Assembly: GCF_003952525.1 (NCBI RefSeq)
Contig: NZ_CP034451.1
Span: forward strand, 5,122,501-5,186,500
Length of the DNA: 64,000 bases
Direction of reading: 5' to 3'
Source: Mesorhizobium sp. M3A.F.Ca.ET.080.04.2.1
Lineage (GTDB): Bacteria; Pseudomonadota; Alphaproteobacteria; Rhizobiales; Rhizobiaceae
The translations under genes and the position numbers were made by a program. The notes beneath the pieces were generated by a model. That model did not search any database, had not been told where the DNA came from, and saw only the letters and a program-made list of their open reading frames with translations. Shown here one piece after another: positions 12,426-21,858 of the stretch. Each line of letters begins with the position of its first letter. The first letter of the stretch is position 1.

Positions 12426-12608
12426 ATGGGCGTCGAACACGCACCGACCGAAAAAGGCAAGGAGGCGGCAAAGGGATTACGGCAGGCGGCAGCCTTGGAC
12501 AAGCGCAAGACCGAGGCCGAAACCGGCCGCCCGCTGAAGAAAGGCGCAGCGCGGTCCGAGGAGCGCTCAAAAAGCTCCGACGGCAAAAGCGCCGGCACAA
12601 AGCAGTGA
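12426..12608 (+). CDS. Small basic hypothetical protein
   Basis: A 60-residue, highly charged, Lys/Ala/Glu-rich protein (VEHAPTEKGKEAAKGLRQAA and a Lys/Ser/Gly-rich tail) with no membrane segment or cysteine. GGGAGGA (12414-12420) lies five bases before the ATG at 12426, which is the main evidence for translation. The composition suggests a disordered or helical protein. Function unknown. Confidence 0.55.
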   Translation: MGVEHAPTEKGKEAAKGLRQAAALDKRKTEAETGRPLKKGAARSEERSKSSDGKSAGTKQ

Positions 12609-12742
12609 GGCTGAAAACGACGGGCTCCGGATCTCACCCTCCGCACAACCCAAAAAAGCTGTGCCTTGAAGTGACATTGGGCTAATTGTTACGAGGGGGC
12701 GGTCGCGGACCGGACCTGACATACGCATCGCGAGGAGTTGCC

Positions 12743-13660
12743 ATGCTTTGGAGAGGCCGTCGTCAGAGCGACAATATTGAGGATCAGCGCGGTGACAGCG
12801 GTGGTTTCGGCGGCAGCCCTGGCCAGTTCCGCATCCCGATCGGTGGTGGTGCCGGCGGCGGACGGATGTCCATGTCGACCATTATCATCCTGGTGGTGCT
12901 CTATTTCGGCCTGAAGGCACTCGGAATCGATCCGCTGCAAGTGTTGAGCGACGGCGGCTCGCTGCCGGGTGGCGGCGGTCAGATCACCGAAGACAACAGT
13001 TCCCAGGGCGGCGCGCCGGCTTCCGACGAGATGAAGCAGTTCGTTGCCACGGTGCTGGCAGAAACCGAGGACACCTGGACGGGCATCTTCAAAGCGAACG
13101 GCTTAACCTATGAAGATCCGAAGCTGGTGCTGTTCAGCAGCCAGATCCGCTCGGCCTGCGGGTTCGCCTCGTCGGCGGCGGGGCCGTTCTACTGCCCGAA
13201 CGACCACAAGGTCTATCTCGACATGACGTTCTTCCAGCAGTTGGATCAGCAGTTCGGAGCTTCCGGCGAGTTTGCCAGGGCCTATGTGATCGCGCATGAG
13301 GTCGGCCACCACGTGCAGAACCTCACCGGAATCCTGCCGAAGTTCAACCAGATGCGGCAAGGGATGAGCGAAGCCGAGGCCAACCAATGGTCGGTGAAGG
13401 TCGAACTGCAGGCCGACTGCTTCGCCGGGGTGTGGGCGCACTACACCGGACAAAAGGGGATTTTGGAGCAGGGCGACATCGAAAGCGCGCTAAACGCGGC
13501 CAAGCAGATCGGCGACGACACCTTGCAGAAGAAGATGCAGGGCTATGTCGTTCCGGAAAGCTTCAACCATGGCACCTCGGCACAGCGGCAGACCTGGCTG
13601 GCCCGCGGCTACAAGAGCGGGAAGCTTTCGGACTGCGATACTTTCAACAACCCGGTCTGA
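12743..13660 (+). CDS. YpfJ-type neutral zinc metallopeptidase
   Basis: A 305-residue protein of the YpfJ (putative neutral zinc metallopeptidase) family. It opens with MLWRGRRQSDNIEDQR, has a Gly-rich segment and one membrane anchor (MSTIIILVVLYFGLKALGI, about residues 38-57), then the catalytic domain with the zincin motif AHEVGHHVQN at about residue 190. ACGFASSAAGPFYCPNDHKVYLD is the conserved stretch before it, and LQADCFAGVW supplies the third zinc ligand. The ATG at 12743 has GAGGAG upstream and matches the family start. It is probably anchored in the inner membrane. Its natural substrate is not known. Confidence 0.9.
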   Translation: MLWRGRRQSDNIEDQRGDSGGFGGSPGQFRIPIGGGAGGGRMSMSTIIILVVLYFGLKALGIDPLQVLSDGGSLPGGGGQITEDNSSQGGAPASDEMKQFVATVLAETEDTWTGIFKANGLTYEDPKLVLFSSQIRSACGFASSAAGPFYCPNDHKVYLDMTFFQQLDQQFGASGEFARAYVIAHEVGHHVQNLTGILPKFNQMRQGMSEAEANQWSVKVELQADCFAGVWAHYTGQKGILEQGDIESALNAAKQIGDDTLQKKMQGYVVPESFNHGTSAQRQTWLARGYKSGKLSDCDTFNNPV

Positions 13661-13813
13661 GCGACACATTATCGTCAGGCGTTTGGCAGCGCTGCCGGCA
13701 ACTCACTGCCAGAATGAGTATTTGCTATTGCTCGCTTGTTGTTCCAGGCAACAAGCTCGCCTATAAGGTGCTCCCGTCTTGGTCCGAGGGCGGCCGAGGA
13801 GCTTGACCCCATC

Positions 13814-15082
13814 ATGATCGATCCCAAGACGGCCAAGCGGGGACTTGCCCTCGTTTTCACCACGCTGCTGCTCGACATCATCGGCTTCGGAATTATCATG
13901 CCGGTGCTGCCCGCCTATCTGCGGGAACTGACCGGAGTCGGCATCAGCGAGGCGGCGATCGAAGGCGGCTGGCTGTTCTTCGTCTACGCAGCCATGCAGT
14001 TCGTGTTTGCCCCTATCATCGGCGGCTTGAGCGATCGCTTCGGCCGACGGCCCGTCCTGCTTGCCTCGGTGCTCACCTTTTCCATCGACAATCTGATCTG
14101 CGCCGTCGCCTGGTCCTATCCGATGCTGTTCATCGGACGAGTGCTGGCCGGCATCTCCGGCGCCAGCCATTCGACGACCTCCGCCTTCATTGCCGACATC
14201 TCCACCGACGACAACCGGGCTAAGAACTTCGGCCTGCTCGGCATCGCCTTCGGCGTCGGCTTCATCATCGGCCCGGTGCTGGGCGGGCTGCTCGGCACCT
14301 TCGGGCCGCGCGTGCCGTTCTACTTCGCCGCGGGGCTCGCCTTCGTGAATTTCCTCATCGGGTTGTTCTTTCTGCCGGAGACGCTCGACGACAAGCACCG
14401 CCGCCGCTTCGAATGGAAGCGGGCCAACCCGGTCGGCACGCTCGTCCAGATGCGCAACTATCCGGGCATCGGCTGGATCGGCCTTGCCTTCTTCCTGATG
14501 ACGCTCGGGCACATGATGTATCCGGCTGTATGGTCCTTCGTCTCCAATTACCGCTACGGCTGGAACGAGCAGCAGATCGGCCTTTCGCTCGGAGTCTTCG
14601 GCCTGTGCGGGGCGATCGTCATGGCGACGGTGCTGCCCAGGATCGTCCCGAAGCTCGGCGAATGGAAGACAGCGGCGATCGGCCTCACCTTCACCGCGCT
14701 CAGCGCCTTCGGCTATGCGTTGTCGACGCAAGGCTGGATGATCTATGCGGTGATCGTCGCCGGTTGCCTGGAGTCGCTCGCCGACCCGCCGCTCAGAAGC
14801 CTTGCCGCGGCCAAGGTGCCACCTTCGGCGCAGGGCGAACTGCAGGGCGCGATGACATCGATCTTCTCGATCACCTCGATCATCACGCCGCTGCTCTATA
14901 CGGGGATATTTTCCTGGTTCACCGGTCCAAGCGCGCTAGTGGTGTTCGGCGGTGCGCCTTACGTGCTCGGCGCGATCTTCATGACGTTGGCGGCAATCGT
15001 CTTCGTGACGAAGGTGGCCAAGCCGACGCCAAAGGAAGTCGAGCGCATGCACGCCCAGGAAGCGGTGACCGACGCGGTTTGA
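13814..15082 (+). CDS. TetA-like MFS transporter
   Basis: A 422-residue inner-membrane MFS protein with about twelve segments. [21 protein letters not shown] is the typical first helix of the TetA/Bcr-like drug efflux group (quoted to 20 residues or fewer in pieces), and [14 protein letters not shown] is the helix 2-3 signature. [12 protein letters not shown] matches motif C-flanking sequence of antiporters. The ATG at 13814 agrees with the family start; GAGGAG lies about thirteen bases upstream. Chromosomal TetA-like proteins of rhizobia often transport unknown compounds, so tetracycline resistance should not be assumed. Confidence 0.85.
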   Translation: MIDPKTAKRGLALVFTTLLLDIIGFGIIMPVLPAYLRELTGVGISEAAIEGGWLFFVYAAMQFVFAPIIGGLSDRFGRRPVLLASVLTFSIDNLICAVAWSYPMLFIGRVLAGISGASHSTTSAFIADISTDDNRAKNFGLLGIAFGVGFIIGPVLGGLLGTFGPRVPFYFAAGLAFVNFLIGLFFLPETLDDKHRRRFEWKRANPVGTLVQMRNYPGIGWIGLAFFLMTLGHMMYPAVWSFVSNYRYGWNEQQIGLSLGVFGLCGAIVMATVLPRIVPKLGEWKTAAIGLTFTALSAFGYALSTQGWMIYAVIVAGCLESLADPPLRSLAAAKVPPSAQGELQGAMTSIFSITSIITPLLYTGIFSWFTGPSALVVFGGAPYVLGAIFMTLAAIVFVTKVAKPTPKEVERMHAQEAVTDAV

Positions 15083-15083
15083 G

Positions 15084-15236
15084 GGGTGTTGATATTCAGG
15101 TGATGCCGGCCTGCAAATGGCGGCTTCCTGCGCTTCCGGTGCTCACGTGTCTCAAGTACGCTCCGCTCCGATCTCGGAACCCGCCATTTTGGTCGCTTCG
15201 CGTCTTCGATTCGGCCTGACCTGAATCTCAACACCC
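15084..15236. repeat. 153-bp intergenic element with terminal inverted repeats
   Basis: The ends GGGTGTTGATATTCAGGT (15084-15101) and ACCTGAATCTCAACACCC (15219-15236) are inverted copies matching at 17 of 18 bases. A second, inner pair, AAATGGCGG (15115-15123) and CCGCCATTT (15181-15189), is perfect. It fills the gap between two convergent genes (MFS and carA) and has no ORF of its own. This layout is that of a mobile or mosaic palindromic repeat such as those scattered in rhizobial genomes; folding of the RNA could also help to end transcription. Confidence 0.7.
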
Positions 15237-15244
15237 TTAGGCCG

Positions 15245-16450
15245 CTAGGCCCGTTCGGCCAGCGCTTCTTCGCCGCGGCGCTGGCGGATAAGATTGACGA
15301 AGCGGCGGAAGAGGTAGTGCGAATCCTGCGGTCCCGGTGAAGCCTCGGGGTGATGCTGCACCGAGAACACCGGCCGGCCGGTCAGCGCGATGCCGCAGTT
15401 CGAGCCGTCGAACAGCGAGACATGGGTCTCCTCGACGCCGTCGGGCAGCGAGTCGGCATCCACGGCGAACCCATGGTTCATCGAGACGATCTCGACCTTG
15501 CCGGTGGTGTGGTCCTTGACCGGGTGGTTGGCGCCATGGTGGCCCTGGTGCATCTTCTCGGTCTTGCCGCCGAGCGCCAACGCCAGCATCTGATGGCCGA
15601 GGCAGATGCCGAACACCGGGATGTCGGTCTTGAGCAGGTCCTTGATGATCGGAACGGCATAGCCGCCGGTGGCTTCCGGGTCGCCGGGGCCGTTGGACAG
15701 GAAGATGCCGTCCGGCTGCATGGCAAGGATCTCTTCCGCATCGGTCTTGGCCGGCACGACGGTGACCTTGGCGCCGAGGCCGGCAAGCAGGCGCAGAATG
15801 TTGCGCTTGACGCCATAGTCGATGGCAACGACATGCATCGAGGGCTCGTCCTGCTCGCCGAAGCCTTCGTTCCAGATCCAAGGTGTCTCGCGCCAGACGG
15901 AGGACTGGCCAGAGGTGACTTCCTTGGCAAGATCGAGCCCGACCAGGCCCGACCAGGCAGCGGCGCGGCGCTTGAGATCGTCGATGTCGAAGTTGCCGTC
16001 GGGCGCATGCGCGACGACGGCATTCGGCGAGCCCTTCTCGCGGATCAGCACGGTGAGCGCACGTGTGTCGATGCCCGCAAGGGCAATGATGCCGCGCCGC
16101 TTCAGCCACTGGTCGAGATGTCCGGCTGCCCGGTAATTGGAGGGGTCGGTGACATTGGCCTTGAAGATTGCGCCGACAGCGCCGGCGCGCGCCGCCGGAT
16201 TGAGGTCCTCGATGTCCTCGTCGTTGGTGCCGATATTGCCGATATGCGGGAATGTGAAGGTGACGATCTGGCCGGCATAGGACGGGTCGGTGAGGATTTC
16301 CTCGTAGCCGGTGAGCGCGGTGTTGAAGCACACTTCCGCAACCGCCGATCCGGTGGCGCCGAGGCCGCGACCTTCGATCACCGTGCCGTCGGCAAGGACC
16401 AGAAGGGCGGTCGGCTTCTCCGTGACCCAGGGGGCAGTCGTGGCGGCCAT
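15245..16450 (-). CDS. carA: Carbamoyl-phosphate synthase small subunit
   Basis: The glutamine amidotransferase subunit that hydrolyses glutamine and passes ammonia to CarB. 401 residues, usual length. The N-terminal CPSase_sm domain holds LVLADGTVIEGRGLGATG and NTALTGYEEILTDPSYAGQIV. The C-terminal class I amidotransferase domain has the nucleophile in VFGICLGHQML and the His/Glu pair in VQHHPEASPGP. I start at the ATG at 16450, which has AGGAG upstream, and not 20 codons earlier. It diverges from yqeY and lies about 11 kb from carB. Confidence 0.97.
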   Translation of the reverse strand: MAATTAPWVTEKPTALLVLADGTVIEGRGLGATGSAVAEVCFNTALTGYEEILTDPSYAGQIVTFTFPHIGNIGTNDEDIEDLNPAARAGAVGAIFKANVTDPSNYRAAGHLDQWLKRRGIIALAGIDTRALTVLIREKGSPNAVVAHAPDGNFDIDDLKRRAAAWSGLVGLDLAKEVTSGQSSVWRETPWIWNEGFGEQDEPSMHVVAIDYGVKRNILRLLAGLGAKVTVVPAKTDAEEILAMQPDGIFLSNGPGDPEATGGYAVPIIKDLLKTDIPVFGICLGHQMLALALGGKTEKMHQGHHGANHPVKDHTTGKVEIVSMNHGFAVDADSLPDGVEETHVSLFDGSNCGIALTGRPVFSVQHHPEASPGPQDSHYLFRRFVNLIRQRRGEEALAERA

Positions 16451-16720
16451 GGCGGCACTCCTAAAGACTGCTTCCGGACCATCCCGTCCACGGGACGATC
16501 CGCGCAGCAAATAGCGCGCAGCGGCGAATTCGCGGGCCTGCGCGCAACCAAAGTTTCAGTTCATGCGAGGCTCAGTACATAGGGGAAGGCACCGAGGCGG
16601 TCAATGAGGCTGCCTCCGAACGGCATCGATTTATTTCGGCAAGCAAAATCAGATACTTGCCGGGATTTGCCTTGTCCGTTCGGCAAAGCTATTGTCCGCC
16701 GCGTTCGAAGGAGAAGCACG

Positions 16721-17170
16721 ATGCGCGAGAAAATCGCCGAATCCATGAAGAGCGCGATGAAGGCGCAGGACAAGCACCGGTTGCCGACGCTGCGGCTGAT
16801 CCAGGCCGCCATCCATGACCGCGACATCGCCAATCGCGGCGCCGGCAAGCCGGCGGCGAGCGAAGAAGAAATCCTGCAGATCATGGCCAAGATGGTGAAG
16901 CAGCGCGAGGAGTCGGCCAAGGCGTTCGAGGACGGCAAGCGGCCGGAACTGGCTGCCCAGGAGCGCGGCGAGATGGAGATCATCCGCGAGTTCCTGCCGC
17001 AACAGCTCGACGACGCGGCGATCACGGCGGCGGCGCGCGAAGCGATCGCTGCAATGGGTGCTGCCAGCCAGAAGGACATGGGCAAGGTGATCGGCGCGCT
17101 GAAACAGAAATATGCCGGACAGATGGACTTCGCCAAGGCAAGCGCCATCGTCAAAGGGCTGCTGCAGTAA
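16721..17170 (+). CDS. GatB/YqeY domain protein
   Basis: A 149-residue cytoplasmic protein made of the YqeY domain, which resembles the tRNA-binding tail of the GatB amidotransferase subunit. It begins MREKIAESMKSAMKAQDKHRL, followed by LRLIQAAIHDRDI, ILQIMAKMVKQREESAKAFEDG and the C-terminal SQKDMGKVIGALKQKYAGQ, all standard for the family. The start has GGAGAAG upstream. YqeY next to carA is common in Rhizobiales. Its biochemical role is not established, although a link to tRNA or aminoacylation has been proposed from the GatB similarity. Confidence 0.93.
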   Translation: MREKIAESMKSAMKAQDKHRLPTLRLIQAAIHDRDIANRGAGKPAASEEEILQIMAKMVKQREESAKAFEDGKRPELAAQERGEMEIIREFLPQQLDDAAITAAAREAIAAMGAASQKDMGKVIGALKQKYAGQMDFAKASAIVKGLLQ

Positions 17171-17224
17171 CGAAAGGCTGTTGCGTTGCTACGTGGCCGC
17201 CGCCGCTGGCGAGCGGCGACAGTC

Positions 17225-18271
17225 TCAAGGTCCCTTGCAGATCGGCACCGGCTGCGGCGGTGGTGCCGGATGGTCCTTCTTGTACTGCGCGATAATCGGC
17301 TCGAGCGTCTTCTTCGGCCAGAATTTCGGCGAGCCGATCTCGTTCAGGCAGGACGCGTTCCAATAGAGGCCAGCGCCTGACAGCGACTGGCCGGCGGCCT
17401 TGGCGCGGGCGATCGCCGCGATGTCGCGCGATTCAGGATAGATGTAGAGCGTCGTCGGGTTGTTCTTGACCAGCGGGATGATCTGCTCGGCATCGGCGGG
17501 CGACCAGCTGGTGCAGCCATTGCTGCGCCCGCCGGCGTAGTTCACCAATTTCCCAAACGGGACAAAACCGTCGTGGTCGGCGTAAGAGCTTTGCGGATTT
17601 TTGCGCATGCACATTCCCCGCAGCAGTGCCGCCGGATGGCCACCGATGACGCGCTGCCTAGCGTTTGCGGTCTCGCCTTCACCATCGAATTGGATGAAGG
17701 TGCGCATGAACACCGCATCCTGCTTTGCGCCGACGCGGTAGTAGCCCTTGAACGAAGTTTTCGCTTCGGCGGTCATGTAGGCGCCGCCGGCCGTCAGCTC
17801 CGAGTCCATCGCATTGCCGAAGTTTTTCGCGCAACGCCTGCCGTTGGAGAAATTGGCAACGCCTTTGAGGTTGCGGCCGCTGCCATGGCCGGACGAGACC
17901 GCGCGAAAGAGCTGCTTGGTTTCACAGATGATGTAGTAACGCTGGCCAAGCACACTGTTGCCCAGATCGCCTGGACGCGTCGCGTCCATGGCAAAGTAGC
18001 AGGGATTCGCGACCGAACCTTCGCTGACCTTCTTCTGGTAAAGCGCGCGCGCCCGCTCCAACACTATTTGCGAGATCTGCCCTTCGCCATCGCCGACATG
18101 GCGCTGCAGCCAGTCGGGAATGTCCGAGGCCCGCGACGCTGCGAAGGAGCGAGGTGTCATCGCCAGCGCGAAGGCGATGAGGACGCTGCAGATAGTGGCG
18201 ACACCCAGCGGAACAAATTTCAACCGCACCAGCTCAATTCCCCCGTTCACAATTAACTTGCGGTGAATCAC
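17225..18271 (-). CDS. Secreted YkuD_2-type (L,D-transpeptidase-like) protein
   Basis: A 348-residue exported protein. A hydrophobic segment at about residues 20-45 is a signal peptide or anchor. The middle region resembles the murein L,D-transpeptidase catalytic-domain family (YkuD_2): it has a conserved FIQFDGEGETANARQRVIGGHP stretch in pieces and GGRSNGCTSWSPADAEQII, where the cysteine in SNGC would be the nucleophile, as in GRSxGCPA of better-known members. The C-terminus is proline-rich and ends in a Cys (PVPICKGP). Peptidoglycan cross-linking or trimming in the periplasm is inferred from the family. It is divergent from a GNAT gene. Confidence 0.7.
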   Translation of the reverse strand: MIHRKLIVNGGIELVRLKFVPLGVATICSVLIAFALAMTPRSFAASRASDIPDWLQRHVGDGEGQISQIVLERARALYQKKVSEGSVANPCYFAMDATRPGDLGNSVLGQRYYIICETKQLFRAVSSGHGSGRNLKGVANFSNGRRCAKNFGNAMDSELTAGGAYMTAEAKTSFKGYYRVGAKQDAVFMRTFIQFDGEGETANARQRVIGGHPAALLRGMCMRKNPQSSYADHDGFVPFGKLVNYAGGRSNGCTSWSPADAEQIIPLVKNNPTTLYIYPESRDIAAIARAKAAGQSLSGAGLYWNASCLNEIGSPKFWPKKTLEPIIAQYKKDHPAPPPQPVPICKGP

Positions 18272-18355
18272 CCGAGAACGATCATAAGAGGTATCGCGCC
18301 AATCGGCGAAACACTTCTAGTTTAGGTGCAGCTTGCTGGAAATCCGCGATCGGTC

Positions 18356-18913
18356 ATGATCGAAATCGTCAAACCTGCGCTCCAACATCTGCCGTCCTAC
18401 AAGGCGGCGCTGGAGCGCGGCTGGTCGCCGGACAATGTGCGGCTGCTGGAAGCCACGCGCGAGCAGCTGGCGGCCATCGCGCAAGATCCTGTCGCCTTTC
18501 TCGCCAGTCTCGACGATCCCGAGGCGAAGGGGCCGCCGATCGCCTTGCCCGACGGCACCAAGGTGCCGCGCCTGCCGGGTTTTCGCCGCTGGATCTGGGA
18601 TGGCGAAGCGGCCGGCTCGATTGGCCTTCGCTGGCAGAATGGCACATCCGAGCTGCCGCCGCATGTGCTTGGCCATATCGGCTATGCCGTGGTGCCGTGG
18701 AAGCGAGGCCGGGGCTATGCCACTCAGGCGCTGCGGCTGATGCTGGCGGAGGCGAGGGCGGTCGGTCTTGAGTATGTCGAGATCACCGCCAAGCCGGGCA
18801 ACCCCGCCTCGCAGAAGGTGATAAGCGCGAATGGCGGCAGGCTGGTGGGGCGCTTCCTCGAGGATGCCGCCTATGGCGGTGCCGAGAGCTTGAGGTTCCG
18901 GATCGATCTTTGA
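18356..18913 (+). CDS. GNAT-family acetyltransferase
   Basis: A 185-residue acetyl-CoA-dependent acyltransferase. The acetyl-CoA-binding motif A reads VPWKRGRGYATQALRLMLAEA (quoted in part) with the R/Q-x-x-G-x-G/A core as KRGRGYA, followed by VEITAKPGNPASQKVISANGGRLVG, the standard NxxSxKv-like helix and final strand. The ATG at 18356 removes a ten-residue extension. N-terminal residues 1-70 are less conserved. The substrate amine is unknown. It converges on the MFS pseudogene with a 12-bp gap. Confidence 0.85.
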   Translation: MIEIVKPALQHLPSYKAALERGWSPDNVRLLEATREQLAAIAQDPVAFLASLDDPEAKGPPIALPDGTKVPRLPGFRRWIWDGEAAGSIGLRWQNGTSELPPHVLGHIGYAVVPWKRGRGYATQALRLMLAEARAVGLEYVEITAKPGNPASQKVISANGGRLVGRFLEDAAYGGAESLRFRIDL

Positions 18914-18925
18914 TCGGGCCCGGCT

Positions 18926-19739
18926 CTACTCAGCCGCTGCCGGCAGCGGCGGCGTCGCGCGGCTGCGCCATTCCCACGCCTGCGAGGCGACGGCCACAGT
19001 CACGGCCACCAGCATGGCGAGCACGCCTGCCAGGGGCAGGCTGCGATAGCCGTAGCCGGCATTAAGGATCGCCGCGCCGAGCGAGGCGGCGAGCGCGATG
19101 CCGACGTTGAAGCCGGACGGGATGAGCGAGGAGGCAAGGTTGGAGGCGTCGGCGGTCCAGGCGAGAATGCGGGTCTGGATCGGTGCGCCGATGGCGAAGT
19201 TGAGGCCGCCCCAGATGACGATCGCCACAACCATCGGCACCGGATAGGGGCTGACGGCATAGATCACCGCCAGCATCACGGCCTGCAGGCAAAGCATGGT
19301 GATCAAGGACGGCATCAGCTTCCAATCGGAGAGCTTGCCGCCGATGAAGACCCCGATCGTGGCGCCGACCCCGTTGAGCAGCAGCACCCAGGGGATCAAG
19401 TTCTCGTCGAGGCCGGTGACCTCGACCAGGGTCGGGGTGATGTAGGTGAAGAGGCCGAACTGGCCGATCATCAGCATCAGCATCAGGATAAGCGACGTCC
19501 AGACCTGCTGGCGTCCCAGCACACGCACTTCCCGCGCCAGGCCAGCCGGCCGGTTCGCGGCCCCGGCCGTGCGCGGCAGCAGGGCGAGCATGGCCAGGAT
19601 CGCGACGAGGCCCAGCGCTCCCATGACCCAGAAGGTCGAGCGCCAACCCCCGCGCGACCTCCGGCAGCACGCCGGCAATGACGAATTCGGTGGTGCCGAA
19701 GGCGAAGGCGGCGATGAACAGGGCAATCAGCGCAAGCAT
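18926..19739 (-). pseudogene. MFS transporter pseudogene with internal deletion
   Basis: Two reading frames together make a shortened MFS protein. The first (from 19739) gives MLALIALFIAAFAFGTTEFV and IAGVLPEVARG, the start of an AraJ-like drug/H+ antiporter, then loses homology. The second frame, from about 19650 to the stop at 18926, starts with WRSTFWVMGALGLVAIL and carries the C-terminal six or seven membrane segments to the end. A normal member has about 120-130 residues between these parts. A deletion of roughly 370 bases that also changed frame, with the junction near 19645-19655, explains this best. No functional transporter is expected. Confidence 0.85.
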
Positions 19740-19870
19740 GATTCAAAAACGCGTCGGACGGAATGCACCGCCTCAGATCATGCCGGAGCGCAGCCGGCAA
19801 TGCAGAAATTGTCGACGCCGCTTTAGCTTTTCTTCAGCGGATCCCAAAACGGGTCTGCTCGGTTCAGGAA

Positions 19871-20092
19871 CTAGGCGACCTTTCGGCGGCCGTAAGGGAT
19901 CTTCAGCCAGGCCCGTTCGTGCAGATAATAGAGCAGCGATTTGGTGATGACTTCGGTCACGCCAATCGTGGCCGCGAGCTTTACGCTTCCGGTGACGACC
20001 AGTGAGATGATCATCGTGTCGATCGTGCCGGTGGCGCGCCAGGAAAGCGCTTTGGCGAAGCTGCGCGAATGGGTGTCTATCAACGCGGTCAT
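19871..20092 (-). CDS. DUF2061 small membrane protein
   Basis: A 73-residue protein of the DUF2061 family. It has the characteristic SFAKALSWRATGTIDTMIIS, a first membrane helix running to about residue 45, TEVITKSLLYYLHERAW and a basic tail (IPYGRRK). Two short membrane segments are likely. The start is not certain: GGGAGG touches the ATG at 20092 directly, while a TTG three codons later (20083) has the same site at a nine-base spacing. Members are often found near sulfur-metabolism genes; no such neighbour is seen here. Function unknown. Confidence 0.8.
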   Translation of the reverse strand: MTALIDTHSRSFAKALSWRATGTIDTMIISLVVTGSVKLAATIGVTEVITKSLLYYLHERAWLKIPYGRRKVA

Positions 20093-20193
20093 CCTCCCAG
20101 ACTAACTCGACCAACTTCTTAGCCGAGAGAAGCGAGGATGGGCAAAGCCTAATTTCTGCACCGCTGCGGACGAGCCTTGCCGCACGACTGTCG

Positions 20194-21858
20194 CTAGCCG
20201 GCCTTCAGCCGCGAGCCGCCGAGCAGTCCGCGCTCCTCGAGCACGGGATAGGCCATCGATGCGAGCAGCGAGTTGATCTGCTTGAGATCGCGGATGGTGT
20301 CGAGATGGATGGAGCTGGTCTCGACGCTCTTGGCGGTGCCGTCGCGCAGCCGCAGGAAATGGCTGGCGCTGGTTTCCTTCTCGCGCTCGCGCAGCAGATC
20401 CTTCTCCAGCACCAGCTGGCGCGCCGTCTCGGGATCGCGCGAGACCAGCACGTTGAAGGCCAGCCGCGCATTGGCCAGCACCGAGGCGTGGAAGGCGCAG
20501 AGCTCGCGCCACCCCTCGGGCGTGAACTCCAGCCCGCGCTCGAGCTTCTTCCGGACATGCACCAGCATGTTGCGCACGATGATGTCGCCGACCTGCTCCA
20601 GCTTGACGCAGGCGCCGATCAGTTCCTGGCAGCGCAGCGCCTCGTCCTCGGTCAGTGGGTTCTTGGTGACCTTGGCGAGATAGAGCTTGATCGCCGCATG
20701 CTTCTGGTCGACGCGGTCGTCGAGTGCCGCCAAGGCCTTGATCTTGCCGGCATCGGCGCTCTCGTAGAGCTCGATGATGCGCTTCAGCATGATCTCGACG
20801 ATCTCGCAGACCCGCACGACCTCGCGGGTGGCGTTGGCCAGCGCCTGGCTCGGCGTGTCGAGCGCGCTCTCGTTGAGCGCCGACAATTCGACGACGTCGA
20901 GGCCGGCTGCCGGCTCGGCCTTGCCGCCAATCGCCACGATCTTCTCCGACGCGCGATACACCAGACCGGCGAGCGGCAGGCCGGCAAGCAGGATGATGAC
21001 GTTGAACAGGATGTGGGCGTTGACGATCTGGTCCGAAGCGGTCGCGCCGAGGAAGGCGAACTGCGGCCTGAAGATCATGAACAGGATCAGCATGACGAGC
21101 GAGCCGAGCCCGCGCATCAAGAGGTTGCCGATCGGCACGACGCGGACTTCCGGCGCTGCCGAGCGGGTCAGCACCGGCGCGATGACCGACGAGCCGAGAT
21201 TGACGCCGAGGATGAGGACCACGCCGAGCTCCGGAGTGATCACGCCGCGGCCCGCCAGCGTCGCCATCAGCAGGACAGCTGCGATGCTCGACTGGAACAG
21301 CCAGGTGATCAGCGCCGCCAGCAGGTAAGTGGTTATGGCGTCTCCGGAGAAATAGGTGATGATGACCGGCATGAGCTGGCTGTCGCGCAGCGGCTCGGAG
21401 GCCTGGCCGATCATCTCCAGCGACAGGATCAGCAGCCCGATGCCGACCAGGATGCGGCCGGACTGGCGCCAGTCGCGCCGCTCGGTGGCCATGAACATGA
21501 CGGTCCCAGCGACCAGGCACAACGGCACCAGGAGCGACAGGTCGAAGGTGAGCAGTTTGGCGACCAGCGCAGAGCCGATCTCGGCGCCACGCACAGCGAG
21601 CTGCCCGGCGGCGCCCGACACGATGCCGGCGCCGGCGAAGGAGCCGACCAGCAGTGTGACGGCGGTGGAACTCTGCAGCGCGATGGCCAGGCCACAGCCG
21701 GCCAGCACCGCCATGATCGGATTGCGCATGGTGGCGCGCAGCCTGTGGCGCAGCATGTCGCCATAGGCGCGCTCGACGCCCGTCTTGACCAGGCGGGTGG
21801 CAAACAGCATCAGCGCCACTGCGCCGGCAAGGTGCAGCAGGACGACGGACCCGCTCAT
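20194..21858 (-). CDS. Na/Pi cotransporter family protein
   Basis: A 554-residue inner-membrane protein of the NptA/YjbB type. The N-terminal part (about 1-310) has two Na_Pi_cotrans repeats of several membrane segments each, with the repeated QSS motif seen in ALQSSTAVTLLVGSFAGAG (in part) and LFQSSIAAVLLMATLAG. The C-terminal 230 residues are a soluble PhoU-like helical domain rich in charged residues (IVRVCEIVEIMLKRIIELYE in part). Such proteins move phosphate out of or into the cell with sodium; the direction and any PhoB control are not shown by the sequence. Confidence 0.9.
   Translation of the reverse strand: MSGSVVLLHLAGAVALMLFATRLVKTGVERAYGDMLRHRLRATMRNPIMAVLAGCGLAIALQSSTAVTLLVGSFAGAGIVSGAAGQLAVRGAEIGSALVAKLLTFDLSLLVPLCLVAGTVMFMATERRDWRQSGRILVGIGLLILSLEMIGQASEPLRDSQLMPVIITYFSGDAITTYLLAALITWLFQSSIAAVLLMATLAGRGVITPELGVVLILGVNLGSSVIAPVLTRSAAPEVRVVPIGNLLMRGLGSLVMLILFMIFRPQFAFLGATASDQIVNAHILFNVIILLAGLPLAGLVYRASEKIVAIGGKAEPAAGLDVVELSALNESALDTPSQALANATREVVRVCEIVEIMLKRIIELYESADAGKIKALAALDDRVDQKHAAIKLYLAKVTKNPLTEDEALRCQELIGACVKLEQVGDIIVRNMLVHVRKKLERGLEFTPEGWRELCAFHASVLANARLAFNVLVSRDPETARQLVLEKDLLREREKETSASHFLRLRDGTAKSVETSSIHLDTIRDLKQINSLLASMAYPVLEERGLLGGSRLKAG

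Noticed and set aside
13814..15082. Tetracycline resistance gene
   Set aside because: TetA-like sequence alone does not show resistance; chromosomal members in rhizobia vary in substrate, so only a general MFS call is given.
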